Source of the DNA: a virus
Direction: 5' to 3' (one strand)
Virus record (IMG/VR): IMGVR_UViG_3300027763_000036
Location: 1-64,000 of that record
Length of the DNA: 64,000 nt
This document shows positions 13,451-19,340 of this stretch, piece after piece. The position numbers and the translations under genes are program-made. The notes beneath the pieces are model-generated. The model had not been told where the DNA came from and ran no database searches. It saw only the letters and a list, made by a program, of their open reading frames with translations. Within the stretch, counting starts at the first letter, position 1; every line of letters begins with the position of its first letter.

Positions 13451-13824
13451 TATAAGTTCTTAAACATGTTAACCAAGTCTGCATGGTCATCATTACCATT
13501 TGTGTTTTCTAACTTAAGTAACTCAGGTAAGTTAACATCTTTACCAGAATACACATGATAATCTATTGAGCCATATCCTGTACGTTTTTCATGATAGGTT
13601 TCCATGACATATGCTTCAAGCATTTTCCATATATCATTACAATACATGCCTGTAAGTTTATGATAACCATCAATAGTAAGCCCATCATATCTTGGTACAT
13701 AACCCATAGTATCCCATGAGTAACCATCTTCAAACATTCTGATTTTCTCAGCAACAAATGTAATAACAGGAAAAGCTACAGTAGCTTCTACTTCAATCTT
13801 TTTCTTGTAAGTAATTGTTTTCAT
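13450..13824 (-). CDS. Hypothetical protein of a one-gene cassette
   Basis: The product has 124 residues. It starts with a basic beta strand (MKTITYKKKIEVEATVAFPV), has aromatic residues around DGYSWDTMGYVPRYDGLTID, and ends in an acidic tail. No known motif. The start lies 25 bases downstream of the promoter-like motif at 13849-13860, which fixes the ATG at 13824. It is the largest member of the cassette train. Confidence 0.7.
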   Translation of the reverse strand: MKTITYKKKIEVEATVAFPVITFVAEKIRMFEDGYSWDTMGYVPRYDGLTIDGYHKLTGMYCNDIWKMLEAYVMETYHEKRTGYGSIDYHVYSGKDVNLPELLKLENTNGNDDHADLVNMFKNL

Positions 13825-13848
13825 AATAAATAGTTTTAAATTCTTTTC

Positions 13849-13885
13849 TTATTAAAGATTAAAAAAGGGGATTATATCCCCTTTT
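13849..13885 (-). promoter_or_regulatory. Terminator-promoter junction
   Basis: A perfect 10-bp stem AAAAGGGGAT/ATCCCCTTTT (13863-13872 with 13876-13885) ends the upstream gene. Its T-run leads straight into AATCTTTAATAAG (motif at 13849-13860, minus strand), which stands 25 bases before the next ATG (13824). Confidence 0.65.
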
Positions 13886-14177
13886 CAGCTAACAGCTCAG
13901 CAACCTTATGTTCCACCAATTTTTCCATTAGGGAAACCTGATAATTAAAATCATGTATTGGTTCCATTACATAAGATTGGTCATAACCATTTGACTTTGG
14001 TAGTCCATGTACTGTAATTTCAGTACCTGTTTTAACAAAGAGCAGGTCTCTCATAGTAATCATAACAAAGGATTCTGTTTCTTCTCCAGTTATGATAACT
14101 CTACCCCAAGCATAGGGTCTATTAAATTTGTCAGTATATATGTTTTTACCGACCCATGTAAGTGTTCCTTTAAGCAT
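13872..14177 (-). CDS. Hypothetical protein of a one-gene cassette
   Basis: The product has 101 residues: MLKGTLTWVGKNIYTDKFNR followed by VIITGEETESFVMITM and GTEITVHGLPKSNG, an all-beta pattern that could be an OB-type fold, then a C-terminal helix. The stop codon sits within the terminator hairpin. The ATG lies 27 bases from the promoter-like motif at 14204-14215. Confidence 0.7.
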   Translation of the reverse strand: MLKGTLTWVGKNIYTDKFNRPYAWGRVIITGEETESFVMITMRDLLFVKTGTEITVHGLPKSNGYDQSYVMEPIHDFNYQVSLMEKLVEHKVAELLAEKGI

Positions 14178-14203
14178 AATAAATAATTTTAAATGTTTAT
14201 ATT

Positions 14204-14243
14204 TTATTAAAGATTAAAAAAGAAAGGGGATGTTACTCCCCTT
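14204..14243 (-). promoter_or_regulatory. Terminator-promoter junction
   Basis: AAGGGGA (14224-14230) pairs with TCCCCTT (14237-14243), ending the upstream gene. The motif AATCTTTAATAA follows at 14204-14215, 27 bases before ATG 14177. Confidence 0.65.
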
Positions 14244-14248
14244 AACTT

Positions 14249-14431
14249 TTAAATAGCAATCTTACCTACATACTTTACCTCTATTATCTTATAAGATACA
14301 CCGGGATGTCTATTACTTGATTCAAGATATTTATATGCCTGTTCTACTGCATAAAACATACTAGATGCTTTTATGTGAAAGTATTCTGTATCATTACTTT
14401 TCACGGTTACTAAAAATAGATTTTCTTTCAT
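14249..14431 (-). CDS. Small hypothetical protein of a one-gene cassette
   Basis: With the start at 14431 the product has 60 residues, MKENLFLVTVKSNDTEYFHI onward, ending EVKYVGKIAI. An upstream ATG at 14455 is in frame but would touch the promoter-like motif (14457-14468). The inner ATG gives the same 26-base spacing as its neighbours, so I chose it. The pattern VTVKSNDTEYFHIKASSMFYAVEQAYKYL suggests a beta-beta-alpha fold. Confidence 0.65.
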   Translation of the reverse strand: MKENLFLVTVKSNDTEYFHIKASSMFYAVEQAYKYLESSNRHPGVSYKIIEVKYVGKIAI

Positions 14432-14456
14432 TGTATATAATTTAATTGTTCTCATA

Positions 14457-14495
14457 TTATTAAAGATTAAAATTTAAAAAGGGTGTTACCCCTTT
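14457..14495 (-). promoter_or_regulatory. Terminator-promoter junction
   Basis: AAAGGG (14478-14483) pairs with CCCTTT (14490-14495) after the upstream gene. AATCTTTAATAA follows at 14457-14468, 26 bases before ATG 14431. Confidence 0.65.
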
Positions 14496-14632
14496 CTAAT
14501 TCTAAACTTTCCATAAGTATGATTACCTTGGTTTTGTAAATCATATCTTTTCCAATAAGCTAAATCCCTTGTTGGGAATGTATATGCCTCTCTAACTTCA
14601 GAGCCATTAACAATGTATTCAAGTATCCACAT
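14486..14632 (-). CDS. Small hypothetical protein of a one-gene cassette
   Basis: The product has 48 residues: MWILEYIVNGSEVREAYTFP, then basic and aromatic (AYWKRYDL, HTYGKFRIRKG). The closed frame has a stop inside the terminator stem. The ATG is only 18 bases from its promoter-like motif, the shortest leader in the train: about 8 bases of the usual leader are missing. Confidence 0.6.
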   Translation of the reverse strand: MWILEYIVNGSEVREAYTFPTRDLAYWKRYDLQNQGNHTYGKFRIRKG

Positions 14633-14649
14633 AGTTTATATTTCTTATC

Positions 14650-14697
14650 TTACTAAAGATTCAAAAATAAACTAAGCCCCCTGGTTAAGGAGCTTAG
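14650..14697 (-). promoter_or_regulatory. Terminator-promoter junction
   Basis: CTAAGC (14672-14677) pairs with GCTTAG (14692-14697) over the 3' end of the upstream gene, followed by TTTATTTTTG. AATCTTTAGTAAG follows at 14650-14661. Confidence 0.6.
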
Positions 14698-14869
14698 CTA
14701 TTTCTTTGGCATCTACATATTTCTTGCATATTGTAAATCCGCAAGCAGGTGGAACACGGTCAATGTATTCTTGTGCTAAGAATGCAGAGTGTTTAGCAGT
14801 AGCAGTGTATGCTAATTGTAGAACAGGTTTTCCTAAGTAATCTGTGATAAGTGCAAAGTAAATTTTCAT
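14672..14869 (-). CDS. Small hypothetical protein of a one-gene cassette
   Basis: The product has 65 residues: MKIYFALITDYLGKPVLQLA, then a helix, RVPPACGFTICKKYV and KEIAKLLNQGA. Small alpha/beta protein with two cysteines. The ATG lies 27 bases from the variant motif at 14896-14907. Function unknown. Confidence 0.65.
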   Translation of the reverse strand: MKIYFALITDYLGKPVLQLAYTATAKHSAFLAQEYIDRVPPACGFTICKKYVDAKEIAKLLNQGA

Positions 14870-14895
14870 GGCAATTGTTTTTAATGATTATTTTA

Positions 14896-14931
14896 TTAAT
14901 AAAGATTAAAATTAAAAGGGGAATCACCCCC
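14896..14931 (-). promoter_or_regulatory. Terminator-promoter junction (variant motif)
   Basis: GGGG and CCCC (14918-14930) form a short terminator after the upstream micro-gene. The motif here is AATCTTTATTAA (14896-14907), one base off the consensus, 27 bases before ATG 14869. Confidence 0.55.
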
Positions 14932-14995
14932 TTATAATTCGATACTTAATGTATGCCAACAGGAACACAAGTCCCCAAAGAATTGCTGTTATCAT
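14924..14995 (-). CDS. Single-helix membrane micropeptide
   Basis: A 23-residue frame codes MITAILWGLVFLLAYIKYRI plus IRG: one transmembrane helix with a basic end. The ATG lies exactly 26 bases from the promoter-like motif at 15021-15032 and a terminator follows the stop, so the position within a cassette is the main evidence that it is real. Confidence 0.55.
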   Translation of the reverse strand: MITAILWGLVFLLAYIKYRIIRG

Positions 14996-15020
14996 AGTAT
15001 TTAATTTAATTGTTCTTATC

Positions 15021-15053
15021 TTACTAAAGATTAAAAAGGGGAATTAATCCCCT
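15021..15053 (-). promoter_or_regulatory. Terminator-promoter junction
   Basis: AGGGGA (15037-15042) pairs with TCCCCT (15048-15053); the stop of the upstream gene lies in the loop. AATCTTTAGTAAG follows at 15021-15032, 26 bases before ATG 14995. Confidence 0.65.
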
Positions 15054-15193
15054 AACATTGGTGTTAACATTCCTGCCCAGAACAAGCAAGAGAATCCTAT
15101 ACAAGGCCAAATGTCATGTCCCATAGACATTAACAATCCCATAAAAGAACCTAACAAAGCAACACCAAATAAATAACCAGCAATTGATTTCAT
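15044..15193 (-). CDS. Small two-helix membrane protein
   Basis: The product has 49 residues: MKSIAGYLFGVALLGSFMGL (helix 1), MSMGHDIWP, then IGFSCLFWAGMLTPMLGD (helix 2). The frame runs from ATG 15193, 26 bases from its promoter-like motif, to a stop in the terminator loop. Probably an inner-membrane protein. Confidence 0.6.
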   Translation of the reverse strand: MKSIAGYLFGVALLGSFMGLLMSMGHDIWPCIGFSCLFWAGMLTPMLGD

Positions 15194-15218
15194 AATATAT
15201 AGTTTTATAATTCTCTCC

Positions 15219-15266
15219 TTACTAAAGATTTAAAAAAAATAAAGAGCCACCTTAAAAAGGTAGCTC
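15219..15266 (-). promoter_or_regulatory. Terminator-promoter junction
   Basis: GAGC-ACCTT pairs with AAGGT-GCTC (15244-15266) and a long T-run follows on the minus strand. AATCTTTAGTAAG stands at 15219-15230, 26 bases before ATG 15193. Confidence 0.65.
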
Positions 15267-15276
15267 AGAACTTACA

Positions 15277-15456
15277 TCACCATACATAAACTTCTGAAGT
15301 TAAACATGGTTCCTCCCATTCAGTAACTCTTATATACATAGAGTGAAACTGAACAGGAATAAAACTAAGTTCAAATTCCAAATCACCAAATGGATGCCAT
15401 TCATCATTTGGTAACATGTACTTACGAAAGAAATAATTTGCAATTGCTTGTTTCAT
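15277..15456 (-). CDS. Small hypothetical protein of a one-gene cassette
   Basis: The product has 59 residues: MKQAIANYFFRKYMLPNDEW, then PFGDLEFELSFIPVQFHSMY and a C-terminal beta stretch ending in VYVW. The ATG lies 26 bases from its promoter-like motif. Aromatic-rich, no membrane segment. Function unknown. Confidence 0.6.
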   Translation of the reverse strand: MKQAIANYFFRKYMLPNDEWHPFGDLEFELSFIPVQFHSMYIRVTEWEEPCLTSEVYVW

Positions 15457-15481
15457 GGTATTTAGTTTTAAAGTTCACACC

Positions 15482-15493
15482 TTACTAAAGATT
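15482..15493 (-). promoter_or_regulatory. Cassette promoter-like motif
   Basis: AATCTTTAGTAAG on the minus strand, 26 bases before ATG 15456, directly after the terminator of the candidate small RNA. Confidence 0.6.
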
Positions 15494-15494
15494 C

Positions 15495-15613
15495 AAAAAA
15501 AAAACAGGGAACGTCTTCCCTGCTTTGGTGGCTTTGTAGTATCAACACTGATTCCATATAGAGGCCTTACTATGGGTGTTGGCTATAACTCTCTTGGCTA
15601 TAGACTTTATATT
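15495..15613 (-). ncRNA. Candidate small RNA of a gene-less cassette
   Basis: This cassette has the promoter-like motif (15614-15625) and a strong terminator (CAGGGAA 15505-15511 with TTCCCTG 15516-15522, then ten Ts on the minus strand) but no start codon at the usual 26-base position and no closed frame before the terminator. A transcript of about 110-120 nt would result. It carries imperfect internal pairings (CCATA with TATGG, a doubled TTGGCTATA). Confidence 0.5.
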
Positions 15614-15625
15614 TTATTAAAGATT
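15614..15625 (-). promoter_or_regulatory. Cassette promoter-like motif, rightmost copy
   Basis: AATCTTTAATAA on the minus strand. It is the outermost member of the train, next to the strand switch. Confidence 0.6.
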
Positions 15626-15690
15626 AAAAAGAAAGAAAGACAGAAAGATAGTGGCGCAGCCACACCTATAGAATGAATGATGAGTAAGGC

Positions 15691-15903
15691 ATGTGTGGCA
15701 AGCCATAGTATAAATGCTTTAAGTGTTGGCCTCAAGGGTTGGCTAAAGTATTTATGCTTGGCGCGCAGGTGTGTGGCAAGAGCATTTACTAAGGCTTAAG
15801 TCTGAACGATAGAGAAGGCTAAAGTCTTAGTAAGTGCTCAGTGCGTGTGTGCAAAGGCAGAGAAGGCAAAGGGCTGAAGTATGAAGCAGCTTGCCTTCTG
15901 CGC
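15691..15903 (+). ncRNA. Three-unit hairpin array RNA
   Basis: Three tandem units of about 77 nt each start with a shared linker, TGTGTGGCAAG at 15692-15702 and 15770-15780 and TGTGTGCAAAG at 15846-15856, followed by a long hairpin. Helix 1: 15702-15721 with 15744-15762 (19 bp, one bulge). Helix 2: 15780-15797 with 15822-15839 (18 bp without interruption). Helix 3: 15861-15869 with 15891-15899, capped by GCTG/CAGC (15873-15890). The stem sequences differ between units. Helices 1 and 2 contain four G-U wobbles, which pair only in RNA copied with the plus-strand sequence. No coding frame fits. No known family recognised. Confidence 0.6.
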
Positions 15904-16197
15904 GGTGGCGGTTAATAGTCACTTAGTCATTACATAGTATATTTACTTAGCCTTGGCATAGCATGCACACCCTTGGATCACTAGTCATGTAGCACAAGCA
16001 TAGTCTTAGCATCCACATGTCTTTGCTTTGCTAGGTAGCTAGAAACTTTTCTGCTGAGAAAACATTTGCAAAATATTTCTGTAACACAGGTTTTTGCTTC
16101 AGATTTCATGGGGGGTGGCTCCAGTCTCCTTGGCCCCCGGGGGGTCAGTTACATATGACCCACCACAACCTCTCCAATAAAATATTTCTCCTACCGG
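15904..16197. other. Gene-free strand-switch region, locally GC-rich
   Basis: These 294 bases separate the two arms and hold no convincing gene. After the hairpin array comes a stretch echoing its motifs (ACTTAG twice, AGCCTTGGCATAG). A GC-rich patch at about 16110-16162 follows: a G-run pairs with a C-run around GGCTCCAGTCTCC, and GGGTCA pairs with TGACCC. It may be part of the same RNA, its end, or a control region for both arms. Confidence 0.4.
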
Positions 16198-16228
16198 TTT
16201 GGAGTTTTAAAATATAGTTTTATATTTG
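16198..16228 (+). promoter_or_regulatory. Bacteroidota promoter for the right arm
   Basis: TTTG at 16198-16201, 19 bases, then TATATTTG at 16221-16228. This matches the Bacteroidota primary sigma consensus (TTTG, about 19, TAnnTTTG) in both boxes and in spacing. It is the best promoter in the window and faces the plus-strand arm. Confidence 0.8.
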
Positions 16229-16311
16229 CAACATAATTTTAAGGGTTAATAAGTAACAATAGGTCTGGAGTTGAAAGCCCAGGCCTTTGTTATGTTATTT
16301 AAATTTGTTAT

Positions 16312-16578
16312 ATGGAAAAATGGAAGATATTCTTCCTATATGTATTTGCTTTATGTATGGGAATTGCTATTGCTTGTTCTATGTCTGGGTGTAAGTCTCC
16401 GCAGAATTGTGATGCCTATGGTTCTTTTGATATTAAAGGGTATGAGTATGTCCAGGTTATTGGTTATACAGATACTATGCCTACCTTGGGTGAGAACTTA
16501 ATTCATCTTCCTATAGGGGAGTATGAACTTAGAGTCTGGGAAAGTGGGCAGTCTAAAGTATTGAAAGTTAAATTATAA
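16312..16578 (+). CDS. Lipoprotein
   Basis: The product has 88 residues. A hydrophobic signal sequence is followed by ACSMSGC, a lipobox with acylated Cys at about residue 27, then KSPQNCDAYG and a beta-rich domain. CDAYG after the lipobox also occurs in the small lipoprotein at 8338-8475. First gene after the strong promoter; possibly an early envelope protein or exclusion factor. Confidence 0.75.
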   Translation: MEKWKIFFLYVFALCMGIAIACSMSGCKSPQNCDAYGSFDIKGYEYVQVIGYTDTMPTLGENLIHLPIGEYELRVWESGQSKVLKVKL

Positions 16579-16582
16579 TTCG

Positions 16583-16589
16583 TATATTA
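16583..16589 (+). promoter_or_regulatory. GTATATTA motif before a gene
   Basis: TATATTA preceded by G, five bases before the ATG at 16594. One of about eight such motifs in front of right-arm units. Here it may be too close to the start to serve that gene. Confidence 0.3.
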
Positions 16590-16593
16590 GTAT

Positions 16594-17040
16594 ATGAAGA
16601 AGATAGACATGGGTAAGTATGTATTACTCATTGGTAATGATGCTACTGAAATATTTGACTATTACAAAGTCCCGGAAATGCATGGGCTAAATAGAGCAGA
16701 TGCTCAAGCTGAAGAAGTAGATAAGACCAAGGGTAATGGTGTTTACATATATGGATTTACTAACTATGATCCCGCGGATAAGAAGCTGACAGGTAAAGCT
16801 CCACACAAACCATTCTTGTTTTTGAACATGGGTACTTTCAAGAAGTATTCACCTACAGAGAAAGCCACAGCCGTTATGCATGAGACTATGCACATGAGTC
16901 TGCTACTAAATAATGGGGATATCAAAGACAAGGAAGAAGAAGTTATTACCTTTGCCGAGGATGAAGCAAATAAGATTATAGAGAAGTTAAAAACTACCAA
17001 GGTAGAAGCACCAAAGAAAAACTTCTTCTCAAGAAAATAA
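16594..17040 (+). CDS. Zincin-type metallopeptidase-like protein
   Basis: The product has 148 residues. TAVMHETMHMSLLL contains HExxH (His96, Glu97, His100), and EEEVITFAEDEANKI, about 17-25 residues later, supplies a Glu that could be the third zinc ligand, as in gluzincins. No signal peptide, so it would act in the cytoplasm or virion. The C-terminus is basic. Compact for a peptidase. Substrate unknown; virion maturation or host factor cleavage are options. Confidence 0.65.
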   Translation: MKKIDMGKYVLLIGNDATEIFDYYKVPEMHGLNRADAQAEEVDKTKGNGVYIYGFTNYDPADKKLTGKAPHKPFLFLNMGTFKKYSPTEKATAVMHETMHMSLLLNNGDIKDKEEEVITFAEDEANKIIEKLKTTKVEAPKKNFFSRK

Positions 17041-17041
17041 T

Positions 17042-17671
17042 ATGGCATATCTAAATTCAAATATTCCTACTATAACTTGTTTTATTAGGAATCAGTTTTT
17101 GTTTAATCACGAACAAGGACATGGCGAATATACTCTAGCAGATGTGCATTCTGTAGCTTCTATACAGAAGAGGACTCCACTGTTTGAAGCATTCTTAGAG
17201 AACGGGGTCAACTGGACAAGAAGACCTATCCATGCATTTTGCTGGAAGAAGGATGCAGAAACATTACCACTTACAGAGCATGTATATTGGGATTGCTTTT
17301 CTTCTTATGTAGATGTACAGGTAAGAGAGAGGATGTTTGGATTACGCGCAGATCTAATTTCTATAACTGGTGTAAAGAGACAAGGAGTATATATGTTTAC
17401 TCTTGATTGGTCACATGAAAATAGAAACATGTTAGATACTAATTTCTCAGAGACACCTGAGCATAAGTGCGGGCATGTTTTTAAAATGGACAATGGTAAT
17501 TATTTTATATATCCTAATAATAGAATTATATGGTTTGACAAAGCATGGACATATAACAGGATAGATGAGAACCCAGGGTATAAGATTGACATGACTATCT
17601 ACTCAGTAGAAAATAATACTGGGTATGAAAGTGATTATAGTTACATAACAGAGTTTAATAAAAATAAATAA
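17042..17671 (+). CDS. Conserved hypothetical protein
   Basis: The product has 209 residues: MAYLNSNIPTITCFIRNQFL, HEQGHGEYTLADVHSVASI and NWTRRPIHAFCWKK are distinctive blocks rich in His, Trp and Arg. No membrane segment. It follows the HExxH gene after one base and precedes a tiny basic protein. It reads like a conserved phage protein of enzyme-like composition, but I cannot assign a fold. Confidence 0.75.
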   Translation: MAYLNSNIPTITCFIRNQFLFNHEQGHGEYTLADVHSVASIQKRTPLFEAFLENGVNWTRRPIHAFCWKKDAETLPLTEHVYWDCFSSYVDVQVRERMFGLRADLISITGVKRQGVYMFTLDWSHENRNMLDTNFSETPEHKCGHVFKMDNGNYFIYPNNRIIWFDKAWTYNRIDENPGYKIDMTIYSVENNTGYESDYSYITEFNKNK

Positions 17672-17672
17672 G

Positions 17673-17810
17673 ATGGCAAAAGTAAAAGAAGGCACAACAA
17701 AGTCAGCTAGTGCAAAAGTATCCCGGCCAGGGATTCATGCAAAATCAGGAACTAGTAATCTAAAGAGTTCTAAGAATTATAAAAAAAAGTATAGAGCACA
17801 AGGTAGATAA
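17673..17810 (+). CDS. Small basic protein
   Basis: The product has 45 residues, very basic: MAKVKEGTTKSASAKVSRPG, then HAKSGTSNLKSSKNYKKKYR. It is disordered-looking and Ser/Lys-rich, similar in style to the packaged basic proteins at 37-40 kb. The frame fits neatly between its neighbours, with 1 base after the upstream stop. Nucleic-acid binding is likely; the exact role is unknown. Confidence 0.65.
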   Translation: MAKVKEGTTKSASAKVSRPGIHAKSGTSNLKSSKNYKKKYRAQGR

Positions 17811-17832
17811 AATAATTTTTATATATTTGCCT

Positions 17833-18207
17833 ATGACGAATGAAGAAAAATTACTCTGGAAAAAAGCTACTGAGTCATCAGAGAACAATCTTCATGCGCG
17901 TGAATTATTTGAAAAACTAAAAACAAAAACAATGCAAGTAAAAGGAAAAAGGGTTTTGTTAAACAAACCAGAAGCAAAAGAATCAATGTTTCAATTAAGT
18001 GAGTCAGACAAGATGGCACTTGAGATGGACATGAGAAAGACATGGACTAAGTTAGAAGTTTATGCAGTGGGGGATGATGTAGAATCAGTAAAGGTAGGGG
18101 ATAAAGTGTACATGGGAATCACTGGGCTACAAGCATCTGAAGCAGTTGAGTTAGAGGATGGGATTAAGTTGATGGTAGCAGAACGAGACATTGCAATAGT
18201 ATGGTAA
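17833..18207 (+). CDS. GroES-like co-chaperonin
   Basis: The product has 124 residues when started at ATG 17833 (an in-frame TTG at 17827 is less likely). After a 34-residue helical leader, the Cpn10 pattern appears: VKGKRVLLNKPEAKESM, then a variable mobile-loop-like segment, EVYAVGDDVESVKVGDKVYM, and a closing ERDIAIVW. Phage co-chaperonins such as T4 Gp31 adapt host GroEL to fold the major capsid protein, a likely role here. The mobile loop is not of standard GroES sequence. Confidence 0.72.
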   Translation: MTNEEKLLWKKATESSENNLHARELFEKLKTKTMQVKGKRVLLNKPEAKESMFQLSESDKMALEMDMRKTWTKLEVYAVGDDVESVKVGDKVYMGITGLQASEAVELEDGIKLMVAERDIAIVW

Positions 18208-18509
18208 ACTTGACAGAAGAATCAGAACAATTGTATAGTAGTAAGATGCATACCCCGTTTGATAAAATAATATCTAAAGAAATACCATTAACTGATAGGA
18301 TTGTAAATCTTGATAGACCACAGTATTATGGTGGAGCAGGAAATACTTATGAAGTATTTAATGTACTAGAAGCTTGGGGATTAGATGAAGATTTTTATCT
18401 TGGTAATGTTATCAAGTATATTGTAAGAGCTGGTAAAAAAACTAATACTAAAAAAGAAGATTTACAAAAAGCTTTAGTATATTTACAACGAAGAATAAAT
18501 AAATTATAA
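18201..18509 (+). CDS. DUF3310 protein (SaV-like nucleotide kinase family)
   Basis: The product has 102 residues. YYGGAGNTYEVFNVLEAWGL, LGNVIKYIVRAGKK and DLQKALVYLQRRI are the hallmark blocks of DUF3310, found in many phages and often labelled nucleotide kinase. It overlaps the co-chaperonin gene by 7 bp. The biochemical role is not settled. Confidence 0.8.
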   Translation: MVNLTEESEQLYSSKMHTPFDKIISKEIPLTDRIVNLDRPQYYGGAGNTYEVFNVLEAWGLDEDFYLGNVIKYIVRAGKKTNTKKEDLQKALVYLQRRINKL

Positions 18510-18512
18510 GTC

Positions 18513-18767
18513 ATGGATGAACAACAAATAATAATAGAAACTAAGATTTATTCTTTTGGAGATATCTTAGTAGGTTTAGATTCAGAAGAAATCAATGAGT
18601 CTGAGCAAATTATTGAATTGAGAAAAACATTTTCTAAATTAGCAGAAGATCTTAAGGATAACTATAATGAAAATAGATCACCAGTAAAGAGTTTATTGTT
18701 TGACCAAGCAATCGGAGATATCACAAGAGCTTTGTTGATATCAGAGAAACTTTTAAAAATAAAATGA
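18513..18767 (+). CDS. Hypothetical helical protein
   Basis: The product has 84 residues, acidic and mostly helical (EINESEQIIELRKTFSKLAE, SLLFDQAIGDITRALLISEK). Three bases separate it from the DUF3310 gene, and it overlaps the next by 4 bp. No family recognised. Confidence 0.7.
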   Translation: MDEQQIIIETKIYSFGDILVGLDSEEINESEQIIELRKTFSKLAEDLKDNYNENRSPVKSLLFDQAIGDITRALLISEKLLKIK

Positions 18768-18958
18768 TGAAAGCATTAGTAATTACAGTAATGATCTTAG
18801 CAATAGCCTTCCTATGGTTGTTAACTAATATTCTTTATAAACCTTCTTATGATAGAATTAAAAGAGAATATGTAATTGATGAGCCGGGAATGAGACTTGC
18901 TAATCTTTGCATAGTGATTATGTTATCTTTATCATTAGCAATAGGATTACTCATCTAA
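18764..18958 (+). CDS. Small two-helix membrane protein
   Basis: The product has 64 residues with hydrophobic helices at about 4-24 and 46-64 around a charged middle (KPSYDRIKREYVIDEPG). Last gene before a strong terminator. Function unknown. Confidence 0.7.
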   Translation: MMKALVITVMILAIAFLWLLTNILYKPSYDRIKREYVIDEPGMRLANLCIVIMLSLSLAIGLLI

Positions 18959-18985
18959 CCTGTCCTCTCCAATCAGAATAGGTTA

Positions 18986-19024
18986 AATCCCCGGTTTGAA
19001 TACTGGGGATTTTTTTGTATATTA
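18986..19024 (+). terminator. Terminator followed by GTATATTA motif
   Basis: ATCCCC (18987-18992) pairs with GGGGAT (19005-19010), extended by GT/AC, and seven Ts follow. The T-run leads into GTATATTA (19017-19024), five bases before the next ATG at 19029. Confidence 0.8.
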
Positions 19025-19028
19025 TATT

Positions 19029-19340
19029 ATGGTTGAAATAGTTAAACAAGGACAAGTTAGTGTTATGGGTACCGTATTGTATACCGGTACTGCTAGTTTA
19101 CCAATAGTCAAAGTTATAAATCTTAGATTTAATAATCCTGCAGCATATACACTTAGATTAGATAGATATAATGCGGGGACGTCTAATACTGAAACATTAT
19201 ATGAACTAACTTTATCTGCGGGAGATACAGTAACAGATCCATTAGTATATCCACTTAATGAAGGAGATCAACTTATTGTTTATTCAAATATATTAGGAAC
19301 AGTATACTACTCATATATTTTAGATTATGCAACTAACTGA
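19029..19340 (+). CDS. Beta-rich virion protein
   Basis: With ATG at 19029 the product has 103 residues. An upstream in-frame start lies inside the terminator and is rejected. It is all-beta: VSVMGTVLYTGTASLPIVKV, RFNNPAAYTLRLDRYNAG, then a regular Thr/Leu/Tyr alternation. It overlaps the tail-fibre gene by 14 bp. Probably a small surface or fibre-associated structural protein. Confidence 0.65.
   Translation: MVEIVKQGQVSVMGTVLYTGTASLPIVKVINLRFNNPAAYTLRLDRYNAGTSNTETLYELTLSAGDTVTDPLVYPLNEGDQLIVYSNILGTVYYSYILDYATN

Noticed and set aside
15691-15903. CRISPR array
   Set aside because: The linkers are only 11 bases, the variable parts are self-complementary hairpins rather than spacers, and there are only three units and no cas genes.
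15981-16109. 42-codon minus-strand frame starting MKSEAKTCV
   Set aside because: Sits in the strand-switch region between structured segments; no cassette motif upstream and no recognisable protein pattern.
17822-17829. TATATTTG as promoter for the co-chaperonin gene
   Set aside because: It ends only four bases before the ATG, so the start of transcription would fall at or inside the start codon, and no -33 box is present.
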